Shown here: one piece after another, positions 53,112-62,326 of the stretch
Numbering within the stretch: position 1 is the stretch's first letter
Layout of the letters: every line of letters starts with the position of its first letter
Origin: Chloroflexota bacterium
GTDB lineage: Bacteria > Chloroflexota > Limnocylindria > Limnocylindrales > CSP1-4
Assembly (NCBI GenBank): GCA_016191395.1
Contig: JACPOS010000006.1
Coordinates: 1-64,000 of the forward strand
Direction of reading: 5' to 3'
Length of the DNA stretch: 64,000 nt
The notes under the pieces: model-generated
What the model was told of the DNA's origin: nothing
Seen by the model: the letters and a program-made list of their open reading frames with translations, nothing else
The model's database searches: none
Made by a program: the position numbers and the translations under genes

Positions 53112-53554
53112 GGCGCTTGATTATCGGCGCGATCGCGCTCGTGCTGTCCGGCTGCACCCTCTTCCCCACGCCTTCGCCGCCGCCGCCGGTCCTGCTTGTG
53201 TCGGTCGATACCCCCGACGGAACGATCGGGGTCTTCAAGAACGAGCGTGGAGTCCATCTGTGGCTGGTCAATCAGGACACTGGCGCGCAGAAGGTGACGC
53301 CGACTCCAACCGTCCACCTCTTCACGTTGGGTGGAGAGACCGGTCGCACCTACAATTCGTTCGTGTTCGGGGCGGCTCCACCCGGGGCAGCCAGGGTTGA
53401 ACTGGCAGGTCTCCAGGCCATCGGCGGTGAGGTGAAGGGCGGGGTCTACATACTCGCCCTCCGCGACAAGAGCATTCTTCCGACCCAACTCAACTGGAAG
53501 TTCGTGACTGAATTCGGTGCCGTCGTGGTGCAAGGCTCGAACATCACGGACTAG
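53108..53554 (+). CDS. Lipoprotein, unknown function (cassette gene B)
   Basis: A 148-residue lipoprotein: RRLIIGAIALVLSGCTLFPT contains the lipobox Cys16, a Pro-rich stretch follows, then a single beta-rich domain (LLVSVDTPDGTIGVFKNERG, HLWLVNQDTG, VYILALRDKS). No family is recognised. It is translationally coupled to the secreted protein upstream (ATGA overlap), suggesting the two work together at the cell surface. Lower GC than the surroundings. Confidence 0.78.
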   Translation: MRRLIIGAIALVLSGCTLFPTPSPPPPVLLVSVDTPDGTIGVFKNERGVHLWLVNQDTGAQKVTPTPTVHLFTLGGETGRTYNSFVFGAAPPGAARVELAGLQAIGGEVKGGVYILALRDKSILPTQLNWKFVTEFGAVVVQGSNITD

Positions 53555-53649
53555 AGCAACGTTGAACGGGCGGCCCGGCTCCAATGAGCGGGTCGCCCTC
53601 ATACGCACGAGGCGGTCGGCGGAGATCACCTAGGAGGCCGTTCCCGTTC

Positions 53650-53791
53650 CTAACTCAGTTGAGCAAGGACCTCTACGGTGGGTGGTCCCTCATCGAGGCG
53701 GATCCAGTTGAGTCAGTCCCGAAGGTGGTTGAGGAGCTGAGGGCAGCCCGCAAGGCACTCGAAAGGATCGCTGCCGTAATGCAGGAGCCAG
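53650..53791 (+). repeat. 142-bp direct repeat, copy 2
   Basis: The second exact copy of 51989-52130, in the same orientation, 95 bp after the lipoprotein gene's stop. Its frame runs on from 53584 (ATG, MSGSPSYARGG) to a stop at 54000, but the sequences on each side of the repeat do not match those of copy 1 and no ribosome site is evident. Confidence 0.9.
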
Positions 53792-54075
53792 GATCAGACG
53801 CCTCCCGCAGCATGAGATCGGGGCGGATTGACGCGCGGGCCTGTGACCTTCACCAACGCTATGTGAGCCGAGGGTTTCTGTCGCGTAGCCACCTGGTGAA
53901 TGCTGGTCACTGGCAATCGGACCGTCGGGCGGGAGCGCACGCTCAGAAGGCCACCAATTGCATGGCCAAGGGCTGCCTAGATAGTCGCCAAACGACTTGA
54001 TGGCGGGAAGTTGGTGACGAGTATTCGTCCGGGGCATAGACGGCAGGAATCGCGAGCCGGGGTCTCGGCCCGAGA
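53792..54075. other. Gap with no convincing gene
   Basis: This 284-bp stretch follows repeat copy 2. The repeat's reading frame continues to 54000, but the residues (GSDASRSMRSGRIDARACDL and on) have no family look. It may be the former 3' end of the gene the repeat came from, split by the cassette. No RNA gene, terminator or promoter is recognised. Confidence 0.4.
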
Positions 54076-55317
<1,242 letters not shown>

Positions 55318-55339
55318 CGTGCGTTACCCCAGGCCGGCC

Positions 55340-55963
55340 TCAGGGCAGCTTCGAGAAGACCTCGTTCAGCTGCGCGTCGGTGATCGCCTCGCCACCAACC
55401 GCGAAGACGACGTCCTGGGCTGCGTACACATAGCTCGTGCCGGAGTCGTCGTTCGGGACGACCTTCTTCACCGACTTGCCGCTGATGGTCACGGTCGTGA
55501 TCGCGGCCTCGTTCAGCTGCCCGTAGGCATCGAACAGGGCCTTGAACGTCTTGTCACCCGGGACGCCGGCCACCTTGAAGCCGATGATCGTGACGCCGGC
55601 GGCACCGCCGTACGCGACGCTCATGTCGGCCGGGGTCTTGCCGACCGCGGTCAGCATCGCCTCCAGCTCCGGAGCCGAGCCGATCCCCATGAACTCCTGG
55701 CCCGAGACGCTGAGGATGGACACCGTCTCGGTGCCGATCGTCTTCGGGAACAGGTCCTCCAGCTTCTTGTCCGCGTGGAAGGACGAGGTGTCGAAGGACG
55801 GCTGGCCCGCGCTCGTCGCGCCGGGGGCCTGCGTGGCGGGCGCCTGCGTGGCGGGCGCCTGCGTCGCCGGCGCGGTCGTGGCGGTCCCACTGCCGCATGC
55901 GGCAACAACGACGGCGAGAGCGGCGAGAGCGGCAAGCGGGCCGGCTGCGGTTCGTGCGGTCAT
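55340..55963 (-). CDS. Lipoprotein, unknown function
   Basis: A 207-residue lipoprotein: signal ALAALAVVVAACGSG, then a linker of tandem ATQAP units encoded by a 15-bp repeat (three copies near 55820-55875), then a compact alpha/beta domain (TIGTETVSILSVSGQEFMGI, KVAGVPGDKTFKALFDAYGQ, SYVYAAQDVVFAVGGEAITD). No family is recognised. GGAGGG precedes the ATG at 55963. It sits between the thiolase and the dehydrogenase; a role in the pathway is not evident. Confidence 0.78.
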   Translation of the reverse strand: MTARTAAGPLAALAALAVVVAACGSGTATTAPATQAPATQAPATQAPGATSAGQPSFDTSSFHADKKLEDLFPKTIGTETVSILSVSGQEFMGIGSAPELEAMLTAVGKTPADMSVAYGGAAGVTIIGFKVAGVPGDKTFKALFDAYGQLNEAAITTVTISGKSVKKVVPNDDSGTSYVYAAQDVVFAVGGEAITDAQLNEVFSKLP

Positions 55964-56019
55964 GGGGTCCCTCCGGTGTCCGAGTTCGAGGAGCGTTCGT
56001 GCGGATCGTACGCGAGGCT

Positions 56020-57219
56020 TCACATCGCCGCTCTCGCCGCGCGAAGCAGGGGCAGCGCGGGACGGAACGTGTCCGCATCCTCGTCACTGAGCGCGTCGAG
56101 CATGACGACGACCTCGTGGACGCCGGTCCTGGCGGCCCACTCGAACGGACCAAACGGGTGGCTTGCGCCGAGCCGCATCGCGCGATCGATGTCATCGGGG
56201 CTCGCGACGCCGTCACCCGCGGCGCGATAGGCCTCGTTGACGATCGCCAGGACCACGCGCTCCGCCAGCGCCGAGGGATCGAGCGGCGGCGCCTGGCCAG
56301 CCCCGTTGCGAATCTCGCCCGCGAACCGCGCCGCGGGCCCGGTGAAGCGACCTTCGGCGTACCGGTAGAAGCCCTCGCCGCTCTTGCGGCCGAGGCGACC
56401 GGCCGCGACGAGCTGCTCCTGGATCGGCGAGGGCCGGAACCGCGGTGGCCGCCCGAACGCCTCGAAGAGGCCGCGGGCGGCGGCGAGATTCACGTCGATG
56501 CCGATCAGGTCCATGAGCGCGAACGGGCCCATCGGGAAGCCGGCCTCGACGAGCGCACGATCGATCGTCTCGATCGACCCGGAACCGGATCGCAGGAGGC
56601 GCAACGATTCCAGCGTGAACGGCCGGTTCACCCTGTTCACGATGAACCCCGGGGCATCTGTGACCCGGATTGCCGTCTTGCCCCAGCCCTCGACGATGCT
56701 CGCCGCCTGCTCCACCGCCCACGGTGCGCTCCGCAGTCCCGCGACGACCTCGACGAGCGGCAGCACCGGCGCCGGATTGAAGAAGTGGAGACCCACCACG
56801 CGCTCCGGCCGGCCGACCTGCTCGGCGATCTTCGTGACCGAGAGGGCACTCGTGTTCGTGGCCAGGATCGTGTCGTCGGCCGCGGCATCATCGAGCTCCG
56901 CGAACACCGCCCGCTTCAGCTCGAGGTCCTCCAGTGCGGCCTCGATGACGAGCTGGACGCCATCGGTCGCCTCCGCCGGCGTGCCCGCGATGCCGAGGCG
57001 GGCCAGATAGCCGGCAACGAAGCCGTCCCGCTGGGCGGGGTCCGGGACGGCTTTCGCCGAGCGCCGGGTGAGGCCGTCCGCGATGCGGCGTCGTGCCGCA
57101 TCCAGCGCACCCGGAATAGGGTCGGTGAGCACCACGTCCCAGCCGCCCTCGAGGGCCACCTGCGCGATGCCCGCGCCCATCGTCCCGACGCCGATCACGG
57201 CGAGCCTAGCGCGGTCCAT
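56020..57219 (-). CDS. paaH: 3-hydroxyacyl-CoA dehydrogenase, PaaH-like
   Basis: A 399-residue enzyme. The NAD-binding domain begins ARLAVIGVGTMGAGIAQVAL with the GxGxxG motif, then VIEAALEDLELKRAVFAELD, TNTSALSVTKIAEQVGRPER and GLHFFNPAPVLPLVEVV, the family's HFFNP signature. The C-terminal domain (GFIVNRVNRPFTLESLRLLR) is followed by a second partial copy, as in PaaH-type dehydrogenases. It would oxidise 3-hydroxyadipyl-CoA with NAD. In the same neighbourhood as paaABCD and the thiolase it likely serves phenylacetate degradation. Confidence 0.92.
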   Translation of the reverse strand: MDRARLAVIGVGTMGAGIAQVALEGGWDVVLTDPIPGALDAARRRIADGLTRRSAKAVPDPAQRDGFVAGYLARLGIAGTPAEATDGVQLVIEAALEDLELKRAVFAELDDAAADDTILATNTSALSVTKIAEQVGRPERVVGLHFFNPAPVLPLVEVVAGLRSAPWAVEQAASIVEGWGKTAIRVTDAPGFIVNRVNRPFTLESLRLLRSGSGSIETIDRALVEAGFPMGPFALMDLIGIDVNLAAARGLFEAFGRPPRFRPSPIQEQLVAAGRLGRKSGEGFYRYAEGRFTGPAARFAGEIRNGAGQAPPLDPSALAERVVLAIVNEAYRAAGDGVASPDDIDRAMRLGASHPFGPFEWAARTGVHEVVVMLDALSDEDADTFRPALPLLRAARAAM

Positions 57220-57315
57220 CCGCAGACGGTACCCCGTCTCCGGCCGCGGGAGGCGCGTTTCAGGCGGGTGCCACGCTGAGAGCCGATGCTCGCCGACGCC
57301 GAGGACCAGGGCCGG

Positions 57316-57350
57316 CTATATCGTACGCAGTATAGTGTATGGCGATATAG
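57316..57350. promoter_or_regulatory. Operator/promoter of the MBL hydrolase (CTATATCG-N19-CGATATAG)
   Basis: A perfect 8-bp inverted repeat (57316-57323 and 57343-57350) encloses TATAGT (57331-57336), a good -10-like box, and lies 16 bp upstream of the hydrolase ATG. Its AT-rich sequence stands out in this GC-rich region. A repressor bound here would block the promoter; the TetR operator at 61885 has a different sequence, so another regulator is expected. Confidence 0.65.
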
Positions 57351-57366
57351 GAGACGGAGGCGCATC

Positions 57367-58233
57367 ATGCGCGCCGATGGACGACCACGGGTGAGCACGC
57401 CCTCTTCGCCTCGTCCCGGCGAGCCCGGCGGGCCATGGCTGGAGCTCGCGGATCGGGTCTTCACGAAGCGCTACGTCTTCTACGACCAGCAGATCGGCGT
57501 GGTCCTCGGCGACGGCGAGGCGCTCGTCATCGACACGCGGCTGACGCATCGCCAGGGCCGCGAGATCCTCGAGGACCTCCGCGCGATCACGACTGATCCT
57601 GTCTCGATCGTCGTGAACACCCACTGGCACAACGACCACTCGTTCGGGAATCACGTCTTCCGCCCGACGACGATCTGGGGCCACCGGCGGACGCCGCCCA
57701 TGCTCCTCGAACGCGGTCCAGGATCGCGGACGTCGGCGTCGGAGCGGATGCCGGGCCTCGCGGCGGACCTCGGCGAGGTCGTCCTCGACCCGCCCGACCG
57801 CGTCTTCGAGGAGACCGCGAGGATCGAGGTCGGCGGTCGCCGCGTCGAGCTGCGGTATCTCGGACGCGGCCACACGGACACGGACATCGTGATCGAGGTC
57901 CCGGACGCCGCCGTGCTCTTCGCCGGCGACCTGCTGGAGGCGGGCGCGACCCCGTACTTCGGCGACGGCTACCCGCTGGACTGGCCGGAGACCGCGTCGC
58001 GCGTCCTGGAGCTGGTGCGCGGGCCCGTCGTGCCCGGACACGGGGCAGTCGGCGACCGCGCGTTCGTCGAGGACCAGCTGACCGCGTTCCTCGCCATCGC
58101 CCGGCTCGGACGGGAGGTCCACGAAGGCCGGATAACGTTCGAGGACGCGGTGGCGGCGTCGCCGTTCGATGCGAAGACGTCCGTCGAACCCCTGGAGCGC
58201 ACGCTCGCGCAGCTCCGAGGCGAGCTGGGCTGA
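57367..58233 (+). CDS. MBL-fold metallo-hydrolase
   Basis: A 288-residue metallo-beta-lactamase-fold hydrolase with the zinc motif NTHWHNDHSFGN (HxHxDH), later GRGHTDTDIVIEVPDAAVLF AGDLLEAG and PGHGAVG, giving a complete two-metal site. It may be a thioesterase, lactonase or other hydrolase. The ATG at 57367 follows GGAGACGGAGG and the AT-rich operator. It is convergent with paaD (stops 3 bp apart) and divergent from the dehydrogenase, so it is placed within the phenylacetate block but on the other strand. Confidence 0.9.
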   Translation: MRADGRPRVSTPSSPRPGEPGGPWLELADRVFTKRYVFYDQQIGVVLGDGEALVIDTRLTHRQGREILEDLRAITTDPVSIVVNTHWHNDHSFGNHVFRPTTIWGHRRTPPMLLERGPGSRTSASERMPGLAADLGEVVLDPPDRVFEETARIEVGGRRVELRYLGRGHTDTDIVIEVPDAAVLFAGDLLEAGATPYFGDGYPLDWPETASRVLELVRGPVVPGHGAVGDRAFVEDQLTAFLAIARLGREVHEGRITFEDAVAASPFDAKTSVEPLERTLAQLRGELG

Positions 58234-58236
58234 GCC

Positions 58237-58758
58237 TCAGACGGGCTTGAACGCCTCGAACGCCTGCAGGCAATCCGGGCAGTGGCGGATGGACCGGCAC
58301 TGCGTGGGCCCGAAGACGTTCTCCAGCGTCGTCCGCAGGGAGCCGCACCAGGGGCAGGCGACGGGGGCGGCCGCGGCGTCGAGCATCGGCAGGCCGCGAC
58401 CCGGGCGACTGGGTGGTGGCGGCGCGAAGCCGGAGCCACGGAGCTTCTCGCGGCCCGCAGGCGTGATGCGGTCGGACGACCACGGCGTCGCGAAGGAGAC
58501 CTCGACGCGCACGGCCCGGCCGAACTCGCGGCCGAGGCCCGCCAGGCCCGCGGTCGCGGCGTCGCGGATCACCTCGAGTGCCGGGCAGCCCACGAAGGTG
58601 GGCAGGAGCTCCACCTCGATCGCGTCCGGCCGAACGTCGATCGCGCCGATCATCCCCAGCTCCACGATGGAGACCGTCGGGATCTCCGGGTCGGCGACGC
58701 CATCGAGGGCGGCCGTGACGAGGCTCGCCGTGAGTGCGCGCGGTGCGGCCATCACCAT
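58237..58758 (-). CDS. paaD: Phenylacetyl-CoA epoxidase maturation subunit PaaD
   Basis: A 173-residue protein. The N-terminal MIP18/DUF59 domain (LDGVADPEIPTVSIVELGMI, LPTFVGCPALEVI) and the C-terminal zinc ribbon (CPWCGSLRTTLENVFGPTQC and CPDC) are exactly the PaaD layout. It helps assemble or activate the Fe centre of the epoxidase. It is the last gene of the operon and overlaps the paaC stop (ATG at 58758 or 58752). Confidence 0.93.
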   Translation of the reverse strand: MVMAAPRALTASLVTAALDGVADPEIPTVSIVELGMIGAIDVRPDAIEVELLPTFVGCPALEVIRDAATAGLAGLGREFGRAVRVEVSFATPWSSDRITPAGREKLRGSGFAPPPPSRPGRGLPMLDAAAAPVACPWCGSLRTTLENVFGPTQCRSIRHCPDCLQAFEAFKPV

Positions 58759-59531
58759 GTCGCGCCGTCCTCCGACCGGCGGACGGCGGTGAACTCGCCC
58801 CAGAGCCAGCGGAAGCTCTCCGAGTGACCCTCGCGCCCGTCGGCCGGCGGCGGCGCATGCGGCGGGAGGGCAAGCCCGAGGGGCACGAGCACGGTCGTCA
58901 TGTCGGCGCGCCATGCCGCATCCGCCTCAGCGAGCGTCCGCGTGAGGATCCCCGCCTCGATGAGCGCCCGCTCGCCGGCGAGCGGGGTGAACACGCTCGA
59001 CGCGTCCGGGCCAAGGGCGGCCAGGGCCGCCTCGAGCCGGCGGCGCGGCACGGGACCGCCGCGAGCCAGCCGATCGATCCACGCCACGAGGTGCATCCGG
59101 TGATAGCGCTCCTCGCGACGGAGCTTCTCGACGAGGTCCGCCAGTGGCCGGTACCCGGTCCCGATGGACGCGAGCCTCGCCTCGTCGGCCAGCTCGTACA
59201 CGAAGCGTCGCGCGATGGTGTCCGCCCAGTCGCCCCGGGCGTGGTCGAGGAGGCGGGCGTGGCGGTACTCGTGGGGCTCCCGGTCGTACGCCAGCGCGTC
59301 CTCGTCACGGCCGTCTGCCAGCACGCCGGCGAGCAGCTGGTACAGGGCGCGTGCGTGGCCGAGCTCGTCCTGGGAGATGGAGCTGATCGCGACGTCCTCC
59401 TCGAGGAGCGGCGCGATGCCGGTCCACTCGGAATCCGTGAAACCGCTCACGAACTCGTCGTCTGCCGTCGTGAGGAGGAGCTCCGCCAGCGCCGCCCGGG
59501 TCCCGGGCGCGATCGCGGCCGCGACGCTCAC
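58752..59531 (-). CDS. paaC: Phenylacetyl-CoA epoxidase structural subunit PaaC
   Basis: A 259-residue helical ferritin-like protein, the non-catalytic partner of PaaA. TDSEWTGIAPLLEEDVAISS and QDELGHARALYQLLAG show the ferritin helix pattern, and LRREERYHRMHLVAWIDRLA follows. In the complex PaaA-PaaC tetramers oxidise phenylacetyl-CoA to the ring-1,2-epoxide with O2. The start is GTG at 59531, overlapping the paaB stop (GTGA). Confidence 0.93.
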   Translation of the reverse strand: MSVAAAIAPGTRAALAELLLTTADDEFVSGFTDSEWTGIAPLLEEDVAISSISQDELGHARALYQLLAGVLADGRDEDALAYDREPHEYRHARLLDHARGDWADTIARRFVYELADEARLASIGTGYRPLADLVEKLRREERYHRMHLVAWIDRLARGGPVPRRRLEAALAALGPDASSVFTPLAGERALIEAGILTRTLAEADAAWRADMTTVLVPLGLALPPHAPPPADGREGHSESFRWLWGEFTAVRRSEDGATW

Positions 59532-59884
59532 GCCTCGCCCTCGGTACGGCGCCCGCCCGTTCGGTCGTGGCCGGTCGCTCGAGCGGGGGGCTTGACCGTG
59601 CCGGCCCGCGCTCGCGCCGCGGTCAGCTTGTCGCGCATCACGTAGCCGCCCGGCTTCTTGAACGAGCGATCCAGGGGCGGATTGAGGAGGTCCTCGTCCT
59701 CGAGGACCACGATGTCCGCACGGCGGACGACCCACAGCCGGGTGCTCTCGTTGCGCCGGGAGAACATCTCGCGTGCGTAGTGGAGCGCGAGCTCCGGGTC
59801 GGGCGCGAGCACGTTGCCGCCGTGGCGCATCGGGTCCCCGTCCTTCGCCTGCTGGAAGACCTCATAGGCCTCGAGCTCGCCCAT
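59528..59884 (-). CDS. paaB: Phenylacetyl-CoA epoxidase subunit PaaB
   Basis: A 118-residue subunit with the typical YEVFQQAKDGDPMRHGGNVL start and ALHYAREMFSRRNESTRLWV core. It ends in a basic, Arg/Gly-rich tail longer than usual. PaaB links PaaA-PaaC dimers in the epoxidase complex. Overlaps with both neighbours (one base to paaA, four to paaC) indicate translational coupling. Confidence 0.94.
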   Translation of the reverse strand: MGELEAYEVFQQAKDGDPMRHGGNVLAPDPELALHYAREMFSRRNESTRLWVVRRADIVVLEDEDLLNPPLDRSFKKPGGYVMRDKLTAARARAGTVKPPARATGHDRTGGRRTEGEA

Positions 59885-60873
59885 CAGGCGGCCGCGGGTG
59901 CGGCGGCCAGGATCGAATCGCGCACCCAGCGCGTGTCCTCGCGGTTCAGCCGGCGGAACTCCAGCCGCTCCTGCGATCGAGGGCCATGTCCGGTGACGAC
60001 CGAGCGCAGCTCGTCCCAGTCGGGCTCGGTGTAGCTCCAGACCTTCGTCTCCTCGTCGAGGCGCAGGTCCGGATCCGGGATCACGAGCCCGAGCTCCAGG
60101 AGGCGCGGGACGTAGATCGTCAGGAACTCCTGGCGCAGCTCCTCCGAGGTCTTCGCCTTGATCCGCCAATGCAGGTCGCGGTCCTTCGCCCGGTCGCCCC
60201 GCGGGCCGTGCATCTGCATCAGCGGCCCCCACCAGCGATCGAGCGCCTCCTGGACGAGCACCCGCTGCGAATCGGTTCCGTTCATCAGGGTCACCACCAC
60301 GTCACGCCCGTGCATGATGTGAACCGACTCCTCCCAGCAGATCTTCTGCATCGTCCGCGCGTACGGGGCGTAGCTGGAGTCGCGCAGGGCCTGCTGGGCC
60401 ACGATGGCCGCCGCGTCCACCAGCCAGGCGATGATCCCGATGTCGCCCCAGCTTTTCGTCGGGTAGTGGAAGACGTTGTGGAACTTCGTCCTGCCGGCGA
60501 TCAGGTCCTCCAGCATCGCCTCGCGCGGCTTGCCGAGGTCCTCGGCCACGCGGTAGAGCAGCTGTGCGTGCCCGACCTCGTCCTGGACCTTTGCCGTCAG
60601 GGCCAGCTTCCGGCGCAGCGTTGGTGCCCGCATGATCCATTCGCGCTCCGGCAGCACGCCCATGAGCTCGCTGTTGGCGTGCATCTCCACGAAGCGCAGG
60701 ACGGCCGTCCGGTACTCGTCCGGCATCCAGTCGGTCGGCTCGATCTTGCCGCCGGCGGTCACGTGTGCCTCGAAGTGCGCATATCGCTCGTCGTTCGGCA
60801 GGTCGTCGTTCCACGGCCGCTCGCTGCGCTGGCGGACGGGCAGGACGGGATCGAGCGCGAGCGGGTCGGTCAT
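59884..60873 (-). CDS. paaA: Phenylacetyl-CoA epoxidase catalytic subunit PaaA
   Basis: A 329-residue diiron oxygenase subunit. WMPDEYRTAVLRFVEMHANS, KVQDEVGHAQLLYRVAEDLG with the ExxH, and CWEESVHIMHGRDVVVTLMN with the second ExxH hold the two irons. TKFHNVFHYPTKSWGDIGII is the characteristic substrate-side helix. It epoxidises phenylacetyl-CoA with O2. Its start overlaps the stop of the NTF2-like gene (ATGA). Confidence 0.95.
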   Translation of the reverse strand: MTDPLALDPVLPVRQRSERPWNDDLPNDERYAHFEAHVTAGGKIEPTDWMPDEYRTAVLRFVEMHANSELMGVLPEREWIMRAPTLRRKLALTAKVQDEVGHAQLLYRVAEDLGKPREAMLEDLIAGRTKFHNVFHYPTKSWGDIGIIAWLVDAAAIVAQQALRDSSYAPYARTMQKICWEESVHIMHGRDVVVTLMNGTDSQRVLVQEALDRWWGPLMQMHGPRGDRAKDRDLHWRIKAKTSEELRQEFLTIYVPRLLELGLVIPDPDLRLDEETKVWSYTEPDWDELRSVVTGHGPRSQERLEFRRLNREDTRWVRDSILAAAPAAA

Positions 60874-61280
60874 CGGGACGCCTCCGGTCGTATGGCAATG
60901 CCGAGATCGCCCTCGGCCTCGGTCCAGGTATCCAGGTGCTCGGTGACGAGCCCGTCGCCGCCGAAGCGGAGCATCGATGTGCCGGCGATCGTGCTCACGG
61001 TCCCGTCCGACGCGGTGATCACGGCGCGGTACTCCACCGCGGCTCGGCCGTTGGCGCCCGTGACCGGTGCGCCGAACGCGAAGCGGGCCGATCGCTCTCC
61101 GCCGAACGACTGGGCCGCGTAGTCGAATGCCGCCTGGCGGCCCCGACCCGCGGCCCGGAACGGCTGCGAGCGGAACACGCAGTCAGGCGCATAGCGCGCG
61201 GCGATGACCACGGGGTCGTGTCGCGCCCACCCGTCGGACCAGGCGTCCACCCAGGCGGACACCGCCTCTGCCGTGTTCAT
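60870..61280 (-). CDS. NTF2/SnoaL-like protein in the paa operon
   Basis: A 136-residue cone-shaped NTF2-like fold: VSAWVDAWSDGWARHDPVVI, RYAPDCVFRSQPFRAAG and FGGDGLVTEHLDTW are typical of the SnoaL/DUF4440 type. Members bind or isomerise small aromatic or polyketide substrates. It lies between the TetR regulator and paaA with 4-base overlaps on both sides, so it belongs to the operon; such a gene is not part of the standard paa set. Confidence 0.85.
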   Translation of the reverse strand: MNTAEAVSAWVDAWSDGWARHDPVVIAARYAPDCVFRSQPFRAAGRGRQAAFDYAAQSFGGERSARFAFGAPVTGANGRAAVEYRAVITASDGTVSTIAGTSMLRFGGDGLVTEHLDTWTEAEGDLGIAIRPEASR

Positions 61281-61867
61281 GCGTTCGCGATCATGCGGAT
61301 GGACAGCTCCACGAGATGGTCGGCGACGCGCGCAGCAGGCAACCGTCCGTTCGGGTCGTACCAGCCTGCGACGCCGTTCACGGCGCTGAGCAGCGTGCTG
61401 GTGGCGATGCCCGGATCTGTCATCGCGAAGGCTCCGACCGCGATGCCGTCCTCGATGCGGCGCCGGAACCGCGCCTCGTACGCGTCGCGGCGATCGAGGA
61501 TCGCCTGGCGGTGCTCCGGCGCGAGGGCGCGCCATTCGTGCACAAAGACGCCGGCGGCGTCGACGTCCGAGGTGAGCACGTCCACGTGGGCGCGCACCAG
61601 CGCCGCGAGAGCCTCCGCGGGATCGCCGGGCCGGTCCGCATCCGCAGCCGCCTCGGCCGCCGTGGCGGCGGCCTCGAACCGCGTCGCCGCTCGATCGACG
61701 ATCGCCCAGAGCACGTCCTCCTTCGAGGTGACGTGCGCGTACAGGCTGGCGCCCTGGACGGCCAGCGCCCGCGCGATGTCGCGGATGCTCGTGCCGGCGT
61801 AGCCGCGCTCACGGAACAGCTCGCTCGCGACGTCCTCGATCGCCTGGCGCCTTGTCGGCTCGACCAT
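61277..61867 (-). CDS. TetR-family regulator, probable repressor of the paa operon
   Basis: A 196-residue TetR regulator. The N-terminal HTH (AIEDVASELFRERGYAGTSI ... IARALAVQGASLYAHVTSKE) is followed by a helical ligand domain. It is the first gene of the operon that runs into NTF2-like and paaABCD, and a 7-bp-arm operator lies 18 bp upstream of its start. By analogy with PaaR repressors, phenylacetyl-CoA or a related CoA ester may be the inducer; this is inference. Confidence 0.92.
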   Translation of the reverse strand: MVEPTRRQAIEDVASELFRERGYAGTSIRDIARALAVQGASLYAHVTSKEDVLWAIVDRAATRFEAAATAAEAAADADRPGDPAEALAALVRAHVDVLTSDVDAAGVFVHEWRALAPEHRQAILDRRDAYEARFRRRIEDGIAVGAFAMTDPGIATSTLLSAVNGVAGWYDPNGRLPAARVADHLVELSIRMIANA

Positions 61868-61884
61868 GTTCCGGGTCGTCCTCT

Positions 61885-61913
61885 GGTACCTAACTAGCGA
61901 TCGTTAGGTTACC
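61885..61913. promoter_or_regulatory. TetR operator of the paa operon (ACCTAAC-N8-GTTAGGT)
   Basis: ACCTAAC at 61888-61894 and its complement at 61903-61909 enclose TAGCGATC. Similarity extends outwards (GGT and TTACC). It lies 18-46 bp upstream of the TetR start codon, the usual place for a self-controlling TetR operator, so it would repress the whole operon. Confidence 0.8.
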
Positions 61914-61963
61914 TCCGCATGGCCTACGCTCGCCACTGCTGATCATTGCTTGTGTGTCGCTGA

Positions 61964-62326
61964 TCAGCTCGCGGTCGTGCGCCCAGAGTCCTGGCGGTCG
62001 GCCAACGCGAATGCTATGGCAGCAGGTAGCCAGTAGAGACCGCCCAGGAAGAAGCCAGCAGCACATGCAACGATGGCCATCGTGTCCATCGCGATTCGCA
62101 CTGATTGCGGCTTCCTACGGTTGTATGTTCGCGTCGAGACGATGAACGCGATCCAGGCAATCGATGCAATTGCGCCTTCGGCCGTGGCCCAGAGCACAAC
62201 GATCGGAAGCGCAGTCAAAGTAGCGGCAACCAGCGGCAAGATCATCGGCACCAATCGAGAAGAAAGCACGCTACAAACTAGGGCTATCGGCCCGCCCCAC
62301 CATAGTACCGCATAAGGAAAAGGCAC
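61964..62326 (-). CDS. Small membrane protein, unknown function
   Basis: A roughly 120-residue protein with about four membrane helices (LWWGGPIALVCSVLSSRLVP, MILPLVAATLTALPIVVLWA, AIASIAWIAFIVS, MDTMAIVACAAGFFLGGLYW). The start is uncertain; a GTG at 62326 (PFPYAVLWW) overlaps the 3' end of the secreted-protein gene by 43 bases. No family is recognised. Lower GC than the neighbouring paa operon. Confidence 0.55.
   Translation of the reverse strand: MPFPYAVLWWGGPIALVCSVLSSRLVPMILPLVAATLTALPIVVLWATAEGAIASIAWIAFIVSTRTYNRRKPQSVRIAMDTMAIVACAAGFFLGGLYWLPAAIAFALADRQDSGRTTAS

Noticed and set aside
51989-53791. Simple IS insertion with long target duplication
   Set aside because: No transposase or terminal inverted repeats bound the insert, and 142 bp is far too long for a target duplication.
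55820-55875. Possible CRISPR-like or VNTR array
   Set aside because: It is a three-copy 15-bp tandem repeat coding ATQAP in a lipoprotein linker, with no spacers.
57587-58873. 428-codon minus-strand ORF across the MBL hydrolase and paaD
   Set aside because: It crosses two well-supported genes on opposite strands and is Arg/Pro-rich throughout.
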